A stretch of DNA of 64,000 nucleotides from positions 19,868 to 83,867 of the forward strand of contig CAMIOS010000008.1 in the NCBI GenBank assembly GCA_946222995.1, given 5' to 3'. This DNA comes from an uncultured Enhydrobacter sp. (lineage in GTDB: Bacteria; Pseudomonadota; Gammaproteobacteria; Pseudomonadales; Moraxellaceae). The translations under genes were made by a program, and so were the position numbers. Shown here one piece after another: positions 18,255-27,794 of the stretch. Numbering within the stretch: position 1 is the stretch's first letter; every line of letters begins with the position of its first letter. The notes beneath the pieces are model-generated. The model was not told where the DNA came from. It did not search any database and saw only the letters and a program-made list of their open reading frames with translations.

Positions 18255-19043
18255 CTATCGTCCTAAATATTTGTCGATGACATCGTCATTGGCTTGCACT
18301 TCTGCCAATGTACCTTCGGCTAAAATCGCACCTTGAGCAAGCACTGTGACTTTTTCACTAATGGTATCGATAAAGCTCATGTCATGTTCAACCACCACCA
18401 AGGTGTGATTTTTTTTGAGTTCAAGACATAGCTCAGCCGTGCGTTCAGTCTCCGCATCAGTCATCCCTGCTACTGGCTCATCAAGCAAAATCAATTTGGG
18501 ACGCTGCATCAATAACATACCAATCTCTAGCCATTGCTTTTGGCCGTGGGATAACAAGCCTGCGGGTTTGTTGACAAAATCCCCGAGTCGAATCGTGGCT
18601 AAGGTTTGCTCAAGCGCGTTTTGGGCATCGGGGTCAAGTCGGCTAAATAGGCTTTTTTTCACCCGTTTGTCTTTGGGGGCAGCCAGTAACAAATTTTCCA
18701 TGACAGTAAAGTTTTCAAACACCGTAGGTTTTTGAAATTTACGTCCAATCCCTGCTTCAGCAATTTGCTCAGTCGACATCGTCGCTAGGTTAAAGGTTTG
18801 CCCAAAATATACCGTGCCTTCAGTAGGTCTGGTTTTACCGGCCCCATTGGGGCCGATAATACAGCGTAACTCACCTTCTTTTATGTACAAGGATAAATCA
18901 TTTAACGCGCGGAATTTGTCAAACCACACACTGACATTTTCCATATATAGGGCAATACCTTTACTAAAATCGGCGTCATTAGCCTTTAGACGACCATAAG
19001 AGACTTCTGCAAAGTCATTGATATTATTATTATTTGTTTTCAT
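18255..19043 (-). pseudogene. urtD: UrtD, urea ABC transporter ATP-binding subunit with a Walker A-adjacent deletion
   Basis: A 262-residue ABC ATPase with the UrtD order of motifs: signature LLSHGQKQWLEIGMLLM, Walker B LILLDEPVAGMTD, and H-loop VVVEHDMSFID. The anomaly is at residues 64-76, which read GPNGAGKTRPTEG. In UrtD/LivG proteins the P-loop continues GKTTLMDVITGKTRP or similar, so about 10 residues between two GKT copies are missing. The frame is kept, consistent with a 30-base deletion between short direct repeats. The P-loop loses its second Ser/Thr and the start of the following helix, which should destroy ATP binding. The gene is otherwise open. Calling it a pseudogene is inference; the missing segment is seen by comparison with the family from memory. 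Confidence 0.8.
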
Positions 19044-19067
19044 ATAATACTCACTTAAAGATATGGT

Positions 19068-20192
19068 TTAGGCTTTTGGCTCACTATCCACTGAATGCTG
19101 AACATTAGCTTTTTTAGCATTAACGATTTTGTCAAAGAGACCAATAAGGCCTTTAGGTAAAAATAGCGTCACAACCACAAACAGACCACCCAAAATTAAT
19201 AACCACGCTTCAGGATACGCCACGGTAAAGTAAGTTTTTACTGCATTAACTACGCCTGCCCCTAAAATTGCGCCAATCAAGGTACCGCGTCCTCCCGTCG
19301 CTACCCATACGGCCATCTCAATTGAGTTAACCGGATTCATCTCGCTTGGATTGATAATACCTACTTGTGGCACATATAACGCTCCGGCAATGCCTGCAAT
19401 CATCGCCGACAGCACCCATGCTGACAGCTTGTACCAGAGGGTACGATAGCCTAGATATTGCAAACGGTTTTCGCTATCACGTACCGCACCAAGAATCCGA
19501 CCATATGGTTTATTCATTAAATAACACAAGCCCAAATACGCCAACATTAAGGCTAGTGCCGTAGTAAAGCATAGTAGGGTGCGAGTCATCGGTACGGCAA
19601 TATCCATGCCTAAGATAGTTTTGAAGCCAGTAAAGCCGTTGTTACCGCCAAAACCTGTTTCGTTACGGAAGAATAATAACGACGCTGCAAATACCATGGC
19701 TTGGGTAATGATCGAGAAATACACGTCTTTGATTTTCGAGCGGAAGGCAAAGAAGCCAAAGATAAACGCCACAGTCGCTGGTACAAGAATCACTAAAATT
19801 GCCGCCCATGCAAAGTTATCGGTACCCGCCCAAAACCACGGCATTTTAATCCAACTTAGAAACCGCATAAATTCTGGGAATCCATTGCCTGCTGCTTGAC
19901 GCATCAAATACATACCCATTGCATAACCGCCAAGAGCAAAATACAACCCATGCCCAAGGCTCAAAATCCCTGCATAACCCCAGACCAAATCCAGTGCCAA
20001 AGCTACCATCGCTAAGCACATAATTTTGCCAATTAAGGTCACCCAAAAGGCAGATAAGTGAAACACTGAATCCGTAGGAAGCAAGTGTAACCAGGGTAAC
20101 AGCATCAACACCATAAAACAGCTTATAATTGCCAAGCGACTCACTGGTTTATCTGCAAATAATTGTAAAATACGCATTCGTTTATTCTCCAA
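19068..20192 (-). CDS. urtC: UrtC, urea ABC transporter permease
   Basis: A 374-residue inner-membrane permease of the LivM type with about ten hydrophobic segments. Family signatures are LALDLVWGYAGILSLGHGLY near residue 60-80 (20 residues), FFRNETGFGGNNGFTGFKTI (20 residues) and YRTLWYKLSAWVLSAMIAG, then VWVATGGRGTLIGAILGAG near the end. The frame looks intact. It forms the translocation path with UrtB. It lies 3 bases after urtB and 24 bases before urtD in the operon. Confidence 0.93.
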   Translation of the reverse strand: MENKRMRILQLFADKPVSRLAIISCFMVLMLLPWLHLLPTDSVFHLSAFWVTLIGKIMCLAMVALALDLVWGYAGILSLGHGLYFALGGYAMGMYLMRQAAGNGFPEFMRFLSWIKMPWFWAGTDNFAWAAILVILVPATVAFIFGFFAFRSKIKDVYFSIITQAMVFAASLLFFRNETGFGGNNGFTGFKTILGMDIAVPMTRTLLCFTTALALMLAYLGLCYLMNKPYGRILGAVRDSENRLQYLGYRTLWYKLSAWVLSAMIAGIAGALYVPQVGIINPSEMNPVNSIEMAVWVATGGRGTLIGAILGAGVVNAVKTYFTVAYPEAWLLILGGLFVVVTLFLPKGLIGLFDKIVNAKKANVQHSVDSEPKA

Positions 20193-20195
20193 TGA

Positions 20196-21905
20196 TTACT
20201 CAACAAATCGACCTTTAAGAGCGAACAGACCTTGTGGGCGTTTTTGGATAAATAACACTACTAATACCAATAGGATGATTTTGGCAATCACTGCACCCAA
20301 GCCAACTTCTAGCATGGTTCCGCTAACGCCGAGACCCAATGCTGCGAGCACTGCTCCCCAAATTTGACCGACACCACCAACGACCACGACTAAGAACGCA
20401 TCAATAATGTAGTTTTGTCCCAAATCAGGTCCAACATTGCCCACTTGAGCTAACGCACAACCGGCTAACCCTGCTAAACCAGAGCCCAGCCCAAACGCCA
20501 TCATATCGACTTTAGCAGAGCGAATCCCCACGGCACGTGCCATTTGACGATTTTGGGTAACCGCGCGCACAAACAGACCAAAACGGGTGTATTTGATTAA
20601 AAACACGAGTAGAAGCAGTACAGTTACGGTAAAGCCGATAATGGCAATACGGTTGTAAGGCAACATCAGACTTGGCGTTAATGCGACAGCACCACTTAGC
20701 CAAGAGATATTGGACACTTCCACATTTTGCGCGCCAAAAATCATGCGTACCAATTGCATCAAAATAAGACTGACACCAAACGTGGCAAGCAAGGTTTCAA
20801 GCTGTCTGCCATATAGTGGACGTATAACGGTACGCTCAATCACCATACCAATCACTGCACTCACCAAAAACGCCAGCGGAATGGCAGCGAGCATATACCA
20901 GTCGACATAGCCGGCTAAATGGCTCTCAAAAAAGCTTTGCACCACATACGTGGTATAGGCACCAATCATAATCAGTTCACCGTGTGCCATGTTAATGACG
21001 CCCAGCAAACCGTAAGTAATAGCAAGCCCTAAGGCCGCCAATAGCAAAATACTGGCCGTACTCAATCCTGAGAATACATGTCCCGTCCATTCGCTCATTT
21101 TGATACGAGATTTGACTTTATCATCCGCTGCTTGCAAGGCTTTTTTTAGCTCAGGTGAGTTATTCGGCTGTGCCAAGGCTGTATCAAGCTGGGCAAGCAC
21201 ATTTGGACTATTACTGGCTTGTAGGGTTTTTAATGCGGCAATTTTAGTGATCTCATCACCTGACTGAAAATCAATGCGCGCTTGTAGTTGAGCGAGTGCG
21301 GCTTTGACAGTGCTATCGGTCTCGCGAGCATAGATATCAGCGACTTGTTTTTTATCGAGCGTGGCAATATTGTCTTCTAAGATATGCACAGCTTTAAGAC
21401 GTTCAGTGGCATCAGCAGATTTGAGCTTTGCTTTGGTTTGCCCAAGGGTCAACGCTGAGCGTAACACGTTGTTGAGGGTGACTTGGTTTAGATCACTTGG
21501 CCAATTACTCACAAGTTTGCGCTCAGGATAACTGTAGAGTTTGTCGGTATTTTCTAGTGTATAAACATTGCCTGCGTCATCACGATACAGCTCGTCTTTA
21601 TTAATAAGTTCAACCAATTTGTCATATGATTCGCTAGAGCCTGTCCAGTTATCAAGCATTGCTTGACGCCCTGTGAAGTCAGCGCGTACAAATTTTTGAA
21701 TATCATCGCCTGCACTACTAGCAGGCGAATTTTGACTGGTAACTGCAATTGGCGCAGTCGCAGTTGATAACGCCGGCATAGTGTCAGCGGCTTGAGCGAT
21801 AGTTGGCACGCCCATGCTTACGCTTGCCATGACAGCAACACTGAGCATCAATTTTCTATTGTGGTTAAAAAGTTGCCCCAGAGATTGTTTGGCTTTGAGC
21901 TTCAT
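20196..21905 (-). CDS. urtB: UrtB, urea ABC transporter permease with large N-terminal extracytoplasmic region
   Basis: A 569-residue protein. Residues 1-40 form a signal-like segment ending around PTIAQAADT. Residues 60-270 are a soluble, charged, mainly helical region typical of proteobacterial UrtB. Residues 285-569 are a LivH-type permease with YGLLGVINMAHGELIMIGAY (20 residues), RLYGRQLETLLATFGVSL-like text (here RPLYGRQLETLLATFGVSL) and GLGSGLAGLAGCALAQVGNV (20 residues). It looks complete. Upstream lies a hairpin and then the truncated urtA. Confidence 0.93.
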   Translation of the reverse strand: MKLKAKQSLGQLFNHNRKLMLSVAVMASVSMGVPTIAQAADTMPALSTATAPIAVTSQNSPASSAGDDIQKFVRADFTGRQAMLDNWTGSSESYDKLVELINKDELYRDDAGNVYTLENTDKLYSYPERKLVSNWPSDLNQVTLNNVLRSALTLGQTKAKLKSADATERLKAVHILEDNIATLDKKQVADIYARETDSTVKAALAQLQARIDFQSGDEITKIAALKTLQASNSPNVLAQLDTALAQPNNSPELKKALQAADDKVKSRIKMSEWTGHVFSGLSTASILLLAALGLAITYGLLGVINMAHGELIMIGAYTTYVVQSFFESHLAGYVDWYMLAAIPLAFLVSAVIGMVIERTVIRPLYGRQLETLLATFGVSLILMQLVRMIFGAQNVEVSNISWLSGAVALTPSLMLPYNRIAIIGFTVTVLLLLVFLIKYTRFGLFVRAVTQNRQMARAVGIRSAKVDMMAFGLGSGLAGLAGCALAQVGNVGPDLGQNYIIDAFLVVVVGGVGQIWGAVLAALGLGVSGTMLEVGLGAVIAKIILLVLVVLFIQKRPQGLFALKGRFVE

Positions 21906-22000
21906 GTTAGCCTCTTTTTTCCGTTTGCAAAGTTGCTGGTTAGCGGCAAAACGGATAATTTTTTATCAAATGATTGATTAAAAGGTAAAATTTTGGCAAA

Positions 22001-22046
22001 AAATAAGCCATACCAGCTTGGGTATCAATGAGCGGTATGGCTTTTT
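22001..22046 (-). terminator. Hairpin between urtA and urtB
   Basis: Stem AAGCCATACC / GGTATGGCTT with a loop of 19 bases and T residues after it on the minus strand. This position, directly after the binding-protein gene, is where ABC operons often carry an attenuating hairpin that makes the binding protein more abundant than the permeases. Confidence 0.75.
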
Positions 22047-22079
22047 AGCAAGATAAATTGCTAGATTACTTGAACATGC

Positions 22080-22708
22080 TTATTTTGGAATGTAAGGACT
22101 CCATGGCTCGGCTTTAATCGCATCTTTGGTTTTGTAAACTACGTCAAATTGACCATCTGCACGGATTTGTCCAATCATGACTGGTTTGTGTAAGTGATGA
22201 TTTTTTGGATCCATGGTGAGCGTGTAACCAGATGGAGCAGCAAATGTTTGACCCGCCATTGCTTCACGTACTTTATCTACGTCAGTTGAGCCTGCTTTTT
22301 CAACTGCTTGTTTCCACATATTGATACCGACATAAGTAGCTTCCATCGGATCGTTGGTCACAACTTTATCCGCGTTCGGCAGTTTGTGGTCAATTGCATA
22401 TTTTTTATAAGCATTCACAAATTTGATATTCACAGGGTTTTTGACTGATTCAAAGTAGTTCCATGCTGCCAAGTGTCCAACGAGTGGCGTTGTATCAATA
22501 CCGCGAAGTTCTTCTTCACCCACTGAGAAGGCCATCACAGGAATATCCGCGGCTTTAATGCCTTGGTTACCCAATTCACGGTAGAAAGGAACATTTGAGT
22601 CGCCATTGATGGTTGAAATAACGGCAGTCTTTTTACCAGCTGAAAATTTCTTAATGTTACCCACGATGGTTTGATAGTTGTTATGACCAAATGGCGTGTA
22701 TTCTTCTA
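22080..22708 (-). pseudogene. urtA: UrtA, urea ABC transporter binding protein, N-terminal half missing
   Basis: The reading frame gives the C-terminal half of UrtA: EEYTPFGHNNYQTIVGNIKK at the broken end (20 residues), then AVISTINGDSNVPFYREL, SVGEEELRGIDTTPLVGHL and the closing KAEPWSPYIPK. Full UrtA is about 400-430 residues including a signal peptide; here only about 209 codons remain. Homology stops abruptly near 22,708, where the sequence changes to A/T-rich accessory DNA. The first internal Met (22,664) would give a 194-residue product without export signal, so the periplasmic urea-binding function should be lost. This marks the left boundary of the accessory region. Confidence 0.9.
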
Positions 22709-23152
22709 GAACTTACGCACTATCCAAAGAAAGCATGATATGCTAAAGGAAAAACCCCGACCTTGGCAATGACGTACACCTAAAATACTTAAATTTACAT
22801 TAAGCTGAATTCCTTCATCTAAAAGGTCTTTAGCTTTTTTATTATCTTTATTATTTCAAAATTTTAGTGTATATTTAGGTATATTAGATAGTTTTCGGTC
22901 ACGTTAATTTTGCTGTATAAAATCAAAAGTGACACCGACCTATATCTGCCCCACCCTATTTCTAAAAAAATCTTAAATATTTTTATTTATTTATATTTAA
23001 TATTAAATTTACTTAATATAATAAATAATTGGTAATATATTATAAATTAATTTTTTAAATATAATAAAAAATTATAAAGTTATATGGATGCTTTAAATTG
23101 ATTAAATAATGCTAAAATAATTGTACTTGTCTTTAATCATATTGAGTTAACT
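22709..23152. other. A/T-rich non-coding junction between urtA remnant and the accessory region
   Basis: No gene seen. The stretch begins with AGAACTTACGCACTATCC, which resembles an insertion-sequence end by general appearance only. It contains the 15-mer AAGTGACACCGACCT at 22,927-22,941, whose reverse complement recurs with one mismatch at 32,949-32,963. The last 170 bases are extremely A/T-rich and probably hold the promoter of the ATPase gene at 23,153. Confidence 0.5.
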
Positions 23153-24694
23153 ATGAAGAAGCTATTTCCAAAAGGAATACAAACTTTTGCTGATATACGC
23201 AAGGGTAATTACTATTATGTTGATAAAACATCCTACATTATTGAACTACTCAAAGAAAAATTTGTATTCTTATCTCGCCCCCGTCGATTCGGTAAAAGCT
23301 TAACACTTGATACGATTGCTGAACTTTTTTCAGGCAATAAAACCTTGTTTAAAGGACTATATGCCGAGAATCATTGGAATTGGCAGAAAACTTATCCTAT
23401 TATTCGTATCGACTTTGGACTTAATACCAGTCTTAATTACGAGTATTTAACCAAAATACTGCATGAGCAAATTAGTGAAATCGAGCGTGAGTTTGGGATT
23501 GAGCGAATTTATGAGACTTATAGTGGTCGGTTTGGCTATTTGTTAAAAAGAATTTCTGAGCAGTATCAAAGTCAGGTGGTGGTGCTGATTGATGAATATG
23601 ACAAGCCCATATTAGATAGCATCACGGATGAACAGCAAGCTGTGTTAGTCAGAGATGTTTTGCGTGATTTTTATGGTTCAATCAAAGCCAGCGATAATTA
23701 TATTCGGTTTAGTATGCTGACAGGTGTGTCAAGGTTTAGCAAAATTAACCTGTTTTCAGGGCTAAACAATTTAACGGATATTACCTTGCTAGAAGAATTT
23801 TCTGCATTGTGTGGTTATACCCAGGCTGAGCTTGAAACCGTATTTGCTCCTGAACTTGAAGGTATTGATTTAGCCAAGGTCAAACATTGGTATAACGGTT
23901 ATAACTGGACAGGCGAATCCGTTTACAACCCTTATGATATTTTGTTGTTCTTGTCTAATAGCAGAAAAATGTTCAAGGCTTATTGGTTTGAAACGGGTTC
24001 ACCAACATTTTTGATGGATATGTTATTACATAAACATATTGATATTACTAGCTTACAAGGGATTGATAGCAGCGAGCAAGTCTTATCACAGTTTGAAGTA
24101 GGTAATATCAGTCCAATTGCTCTGATGTTTCAAACAGGCTATTTGACGGTTGATAAGGTTTTACAGCTACCCTTTGGCGTGCGTTATACGTTCAAATTTC
24201 CTAATATTGAAGTGCAACAAAGCTTCAATCAAGCAGTTATCTATAAGTTCCTACCGACACAAGCTCCTCAAATCATCCGCATTCAAAGTCAATTGTATCA
24301 AAATCTTGTGGATGATGATTTGGCAGGAATGTTTGCCACCATTCAAAGTTTTTTTGCAGGCATTCCCTATAATTGGCATAGCAATAACGATATCGCCCAT
24401 TTTGAAGGCTATTGGGCAAGCGTTTTTTATGCGTATTTTGCCAGTATTGGCTTGCACATCAATGTCGAAGAGCCTACCAGCAATGGGCGTATGGATATGA
24501 CAGTGCTTTTTGCTGACTGTATCTATATTTTTGAGTTTAAAGTGATTCGTCAGTCTAGTGACAAAGGGTCAGCACTTGCTCAAATTCAAGATAAAAAGTA
24601 TGCTCAAAAGTATCAAGGATTGGGTAAGAAAATTTATGAGATTGGCGTTGAGTTTGATGAAAAAAGCTTAGAAGTTGGATTTGAAGTCATCTAA
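23153..24694 (+). CDS. AAA-ATPase-like protein with C-terminal PD-(D/E)XK nuclease-type domain
   Basis: A 513-residue protein of the widespread AAA-ATPase-like/DUF1703-type family. The N-terminal block is KGNYYYVDKTSYIIELL, the Walker A-like motif LSRPRRFGKSL lies near residues 39-49, and Walker B is VVLIDEYDKPI near 142-152. The middle carries KHWYNGYNW and YNPYDILLFL, characteristic of the family. The C-terminus has GRMDMTVLF-x-IYIFEFKV (about residues 445-465), matching the D-(x)n-ExK core of PD-(D/E)XK nucleases. The family is abundant in bacteria, with no settled biochemical role; mobile-element or defence roles are suspected. It is followed 32 bases later by the recombinase-associated genes and may be cotranscribed. 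Confidence 0.85.
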   Translation: MKKLFPKGIQTFADIRKGNYYYVDKTSYIIELLKEKFVFLSRPRRFGKSLTLDTIAELFSGNKTLFKGLYAENHWNWQKTYPIIRIDFGLNTSLNYEYLTKILHEQISEIEREFGIERIYETYSGRFGYLLKRISEQYQSQVVVLIDEYDKPILDSITDEQQAVLVRDVLRDFYGSIKASDNYIRFSMLTGVSRFSKINLFSGLNNLTDITLLEEFSALCGYTQAELETVFAPELEGIDLAKVKHWYNGYNWTGESVYNPYDILLFLSNSRKMFKAYWFETGSPTFLMDMLLHKHIDITSLQGIDSSEQVLSQFEVGNISPIALMFQTGYLTVDKVLQLPFGVRYTFKFPNIEVQQSFNQAVIYKFLPTQAPQIIRIQSQLYQNLVDDDLAGMFATIQSFFAGIPYNWHSNNDIAHFEGYWASVFYAYFASIGLHINVEEPTSNGRMDMTVLFADCIYIFEFKVIRQSSDKGSALAQIQDKKYAQKYQGLGKKIYEIGVEFDEKSLEVGFEVI

Positions 24695-24726
24695 ATGAAA
24701 GTTGGGTTTCTAGCTGAGACAGATAA

Positions 24727-25278
24727 ATGGCAAAAAACACATCAAAAATAACTCACAGAATCACCACCAAAACTCTGTCTGTAACGACTGAAAATTTTGT
24801 TGTCCATCCTTCGGTAGTTAAAGCCTTTCAAATTTACTGTGAAAACTTCCCTACTCCTTCTGCTCACCAAAATTCGCATAAGCCCTTGATATTTGACGTC
24901 ATAAAAGATGATGACAGATTTTACTTTTTTGATAACTTTGCTGAAGTGGTGCTAGTCAATGATGCCAACAATGTAACAATTAGACCACTTCCTTTGTCAA
25001 ATATCGACATTGAAAGAAGGGCTTGGGCATCTTTAAAAGCTGACTTTTATGCACTTAAGCCTATCAATCCCAAAATTTTTAATGAGCTTAAGCAATATAT
25101 GCCAAAAAAAATTGCTGAGGAACTATTTGGGGGCAATATGACAATTGAAAAAATTTTAGATGATTTGCAGTTAGAACGTCATCATTATGATTATCAAGCC
25201 AAGTTACAACGAGAGCAACGGCAATATACTTTTCCATTATTTTCCCAATTAATTCAAGAGGCTCTAGATGGATATTGA
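24727..25278 (+). CDS. Unknown 183-residue protein, first of a recombinase-linked gene trio
   Basis: I do not recognise a named domain. The N-terminus is basic and Thr-rich (about residues 1-20), the middle contains KDDDRFYFFDNFAEVVLVND (20 residues) followed by IRPLPLSNIDIERRAWASL, and the C-terminus is charged and helical. The stop overlaps the start of the 738-residue recombinase-like gene by 11 bases, so the two are translationally coupled and should act together. A small DNA-binding or accessory subunit for the recombinase pair is a reasonable guess. In outline (small protein plus two large recombinase-like proteins) this resembles described three-gene mobility modules such as the gamma-mobile-trio, but I cannot confirm homology. 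Confidence 0.6.
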   Translation: MAKNTSKITHRITTKTLSVTTENFVVHPSVVKAFQIYCENFPTPSAHQNSHKPLIFDVIKDDDRFYFFDNFAEVVLVNDANNVTIRPLPLSNIDIERRAWASLKADFYALKPINPKIFNELKQYMPKKIAEELFGGNMTIEKILDDLQLERHHYDYQAKLQREQRQYTFPLFSQLIQEALDGY

Positions 25279-27484
25279 TAAATTAATTGCTGTCCTATTG
25301 CCAAAGCACGATGACGAGTATGTGCAGTCGTTACGAGACTTTTTTCTGACGGTTACATCTATTACTGATTCTTCATTTGTCGGTTTTGATATTACGGATA
25401 AATCGAATGTCATATTGGAACCTAAACAGTTAAAAGTGATTTTTGAAAGTTACAAAGGCAAAACTACGAAGGAGAGTTATGAAGTTAAAGCATTTCTTGC
25501 TAGTAGCTATGTTCTCACACCATTTGATATAAAAAATCCATCATTGGAGTGGCAATGGATATCTAAGCTTTGCCACCTTTTACTATATTTTGCTAATAAC
25601 GAGTTGACTCGGCGTATTAGCGAAACCAGCGTTGAAGCGAGAAAATGGCTTACACCCAAGTCTAGTTATCAATCGCTTTGGCAAAGTTGTTATACCACTT
25701 GGCAGGCAGATACACTAGAGCAAACCTATCGAAATGTTCATCAACAACTAGAAATTTTTGAAAACGCTAATCACCCAAATTTATCAAAACTACAGTCAAT
25801 TTATCGTACGCTTGAATTCGCTTATCATCATCGCCAACCCATTACGCGAAAGACTCAAGGTAGAAAGAGCCGAGCAAAACCAAAAATTGACGAGAGCTAT
25901 ACCCAAACGTTGGCTGTCAATGATATTGATGATGATACTGATGAATTGGTAGAGGTTAGAGAGATTGAATCAACGCAGAATGATATTGATGCGTTGCGCG
26001 AGCGTCTTGATAATAATTTGCCTACTTACGTCGTTCTTGAGCAACGTAGCCTAAAAGCAACCGAAAAATTCTCCCCAAAACAAATTCAGCTTCGAACCAA
26101 GGCAAAAGTTTCCCATGCTAACCGCAATGAGCTATTTAGTCTGATCAACATTCGTCATTTACCGCCTTTCGTGATACAAAATGTTTGTAGTAAGCTGTGG
26201 CAGTATTTTCATCAAGCAGACATCAAGAGAGATAAAAAGCGCGCTGTGGCTTATTTACTGCTTTCGTTACACACCGGTTATTCGATACAACAGTTATCCG
26301 TTGATATTAATAATAATGAGAAAAAAATTGTTGATGTTAGTAATCGAACTCAACAATTTGATTTTTTTATAAAGCTTGATATTACCCCATTGCGTATTCG
26401 GCAGGTAGGTATTGAGAATGTTCTAGCAAATCGCTTGTCATCAATAAAATTACCGCTACCTCATGAGTTAGCGAGTTTTTTGGCATATAAAGGTGAGCCG
26501 ATGGCACAATGGATTGAATCGGTCATTGGTGATTTACGTCACGAATTGGATCTACCATACCTGAGCTTAGCCCGTATCGAAAAGTCACTTTATACCTTGC
26601 TTATTCAGAAAATTACGACCACACAGATTGCTAGTATTATTACAGGCAGAAATGCTCGCAAACGTGCTGACCTATCGTATACCTCTCTTAAACAAATACA
26701 AATTTTCGAGGTTTATCAACAAGCGATTGCACTGTTGAATCAACGTAGTTGTTTAGATTTAAGTTATTTCAGCACTAAGCCAGATGCTGATTTTCGTATC
26801 GGTAGCCAAAATACGCCTGAATATTTATTGGTAAGACGCTTCTTTGAGCATTTACACAAACAGCTTATTACCCAGACGCATTACATTGATAAGTTTAATG
26901 CTTATAGCTTATGGCTCTGGCATGTGTCGCTAATTCTAACTTCTGTTCGTGCGGTGGAAGGCGCACCTGGCTTTTTGAAGCAATTTAATCTAAGCCGAAA
27001 AATCGCTTGGATTCAAGACAAAGAAGAACGTTTCACCACCAATGCCCAACGCCTTGTACCAATCTGTGATTTTCTGGTTAAAGCAATACAAGATTACTTG
27101 GAATTTTTGTCAAAATTTTCTGCCAAGTTTGGACGATTAAATCCTGCATTAGCTCAGCAGATTGAGCAAATTCTACAATCTAAACGTCCTTTAATTAATT
27201 GGTTAGATACCAAGGGCTATATGGCAAGTATGCGACCTGCGATTATTCAAAAACAATTAGCAGAAAATTTTAAGTTTAAAGCGGATTGGACACGTCATGT
27301 TGGGCAACGTTTTTTGCTAGAGCAGCAAGTTGATGAAGCCATTATTTTGGCCATATTTGCGCATGAGATGTTTGGACAAGAAACTTGGCAAAAACATTCG
27401 TCAATGAGTGTGGGTGATATCATCGTGGTTCGACACGTCTACGATGATTTAGCTCAAAAACTCCAATTACAGCAGATTGCATGA
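25268..27484 (+). CDS. Large tyrosine-recombinase-like protein, probably catalytically degenerate
   Basis: 738 residues. Residues 1-300 are unrecognised, with a very acidic, Asp-rich linker near 210-240. The C-terminal part has a degenerate tyrosine-recombinase layout: TSVRAVEGAPGF near residue 559-570 (box I arginine position, normally TGLRxxE), IQDKEERFTTNAQRLVP (beta-hairpin lysine region), RHVGQRFLLEQQ near 675-686 (place of HxxR) and IFAHEMFGQETWQKHS near the end (place of LGHxxxxxTxxY). I do not see a well-placed nucleophilic tyrosine; a Trp or later residue stands there. It may be a structural partner of the 1097-codon recombinase. It overlaps the 183-residue gene by 11 bases and is followed by the left dyad array. 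Confidence 0.65.
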   Translation: MDIDKLIAVLLPKHDDEYVQSLRDFFLTVTSITDSSFVGFDITDKSNVILEPKQLKVIFESYKGKTTKESYEVKAFLASSYVLTPFDIKNPSLEWQWISKLCHLLLYFANNELTRRISETSVEARKWLTPKSSYQSLWQSCYTTWQADTLEQTYRNVHQQLEIFENANHPNLSKLQSIYRTLEFAYHHRQPITRKTQGRKSRAKPKIDESYTQTLAVNDIDDDTDELVEVREIESTQNDIDALRERLDNNLPTYVVLEQRSLKATEKFSPKQIQLRTKAKVSHANRNELFSLINIRHLPPFVIQNVCSKLWQYFHQADIKRDKKRAVAYLLLSLHTGYSIQQLSVDINNNEKKIVDVSNRTQQFDFFIKLDITPLRIRQVGIENVLANRLSSIKLPLPHELASFLAYKGEPMAQWIESVIGDLRHELDLPYLSLARIEKSLYTLLIQKITTTQIASIITGRNARKRADLSYTSLKQIQIFEVYQQAIALLNQRSCLDLSYFSTKPDADFRIGSQNTPEYLLVRRFFEHLHKQLITQTHYIDKFNAYSLWLWHVSLILTSVRAVEGAPGFLKQFNLSRKIAWIQDKEERFTTNAQRLVPICDFLVKAIQDYLEFLSKFSAKFGRLNPALAQQIEQILQSKRPLINWLDTKGYMASMRPAIIQKQLAENFKFKADWTRHVGQRFLLEQQVDEAIILAIFAHEMFGQETWQKHSSMSVGDIIVVRHVYDDLAQKLQLQQIA

Positions 27485-27572
27485 TAGCTCATTGGAAGAA
27501 TTAAGGTATGTGGTAAGCGAGTTTAGTCGAATTTAGGTGATAGACCATCTCCATCAGCAATAACGCTCGAAT

Positions 27573-27605
27573 ATATGTCGAAATCCCATCAGGAAATCGA
27601 CATAA
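27573..27605. repeat. Left array, dyad site A (33 bp)
   Basis: Arms ATATGTCGAAATC and GAAATCGACATAA flank the 7-bp centre CCATCAG, a 13-7-13 dyad. Read on the minus strand it matches site E of the right array (52,964-52,996) at 27 of 33 positions. It begins about 90 bases after the 738-residue gene. Confidence 0.8.
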
Positions 27606-27615
27606 GCAGTTTTCA

Positions 27616-27632
27616 TGTCGATAGGATCGACA
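27616..27632. repeat. Left array, 17-bp short palindrome
   Basis: TGTCGAT-AGG-ATCGACA, with 7-bp perfect arms, lies exactly 10 bases from site A and 10 bases from site C. A near-copy (GTCGAT-GGT-ATCGAC core) lies in the right array at 53,047-53,063, also 10 bases from its neighbouring 33-bp site. Confidence 0.8.
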
Positions 27633-27642
27633 CTAAAATACG

Positions 27643-27675
27643 ATATGTCGATTTTTAGCATGAAAATCGACATAT
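27643..27675. repeat. Left array, dyad site C (33 bp, perfect arms)
   Basis: Perfect 13-bp inverted arms ATATGTCGATTTT and AAAATCGACATAT flank the 7-bp centre TAGCATG. Size and layout match the core sites of tyrosine recombinases (two 11-13-bp arms around a 6-8-bp crossover region). The reverse complement aligns to site F at 53,004-53,036 with 27 of 33 identities, including ATGC in the centre. Confidence 0.85.
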
Positions 27676-27696
27676 CCGTCATAATGTGTTTACACC

Positions 27697-27706
27697 ATCG
27701 ACATAT
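27697..27706 (-). repeat. Left array, isolated half-site D
   Basis: ATCGACATAT, one arm of the dyad motif without a recognisable partner arm, about 90 bases before the recombinase start. It could be an accessory arm-type site. Confidence 0.5.
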
Positions 27707-27794
27707 CAAGCTGATATGTAAAAATTGAAATGTAACATCGAGGAACACTGGACAAGCAGGATCATGTATATCCTTACAGGTATTATCCAGAAAT

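Noticed and set aside
22709..22760. Complete insertion sequence at the urtA break
   Set aside because: Only an end-like string is present; no transposase frame lies between 22,709 and 23,152.
27573..27706. CRISPR-like array (repeated TGTCGA motifs)
   Set aside because: The repeats are palindromic, alternate in type (33-bp and 17-bp), have 10-base gaps, number only a few, and no cas genes are nearby.
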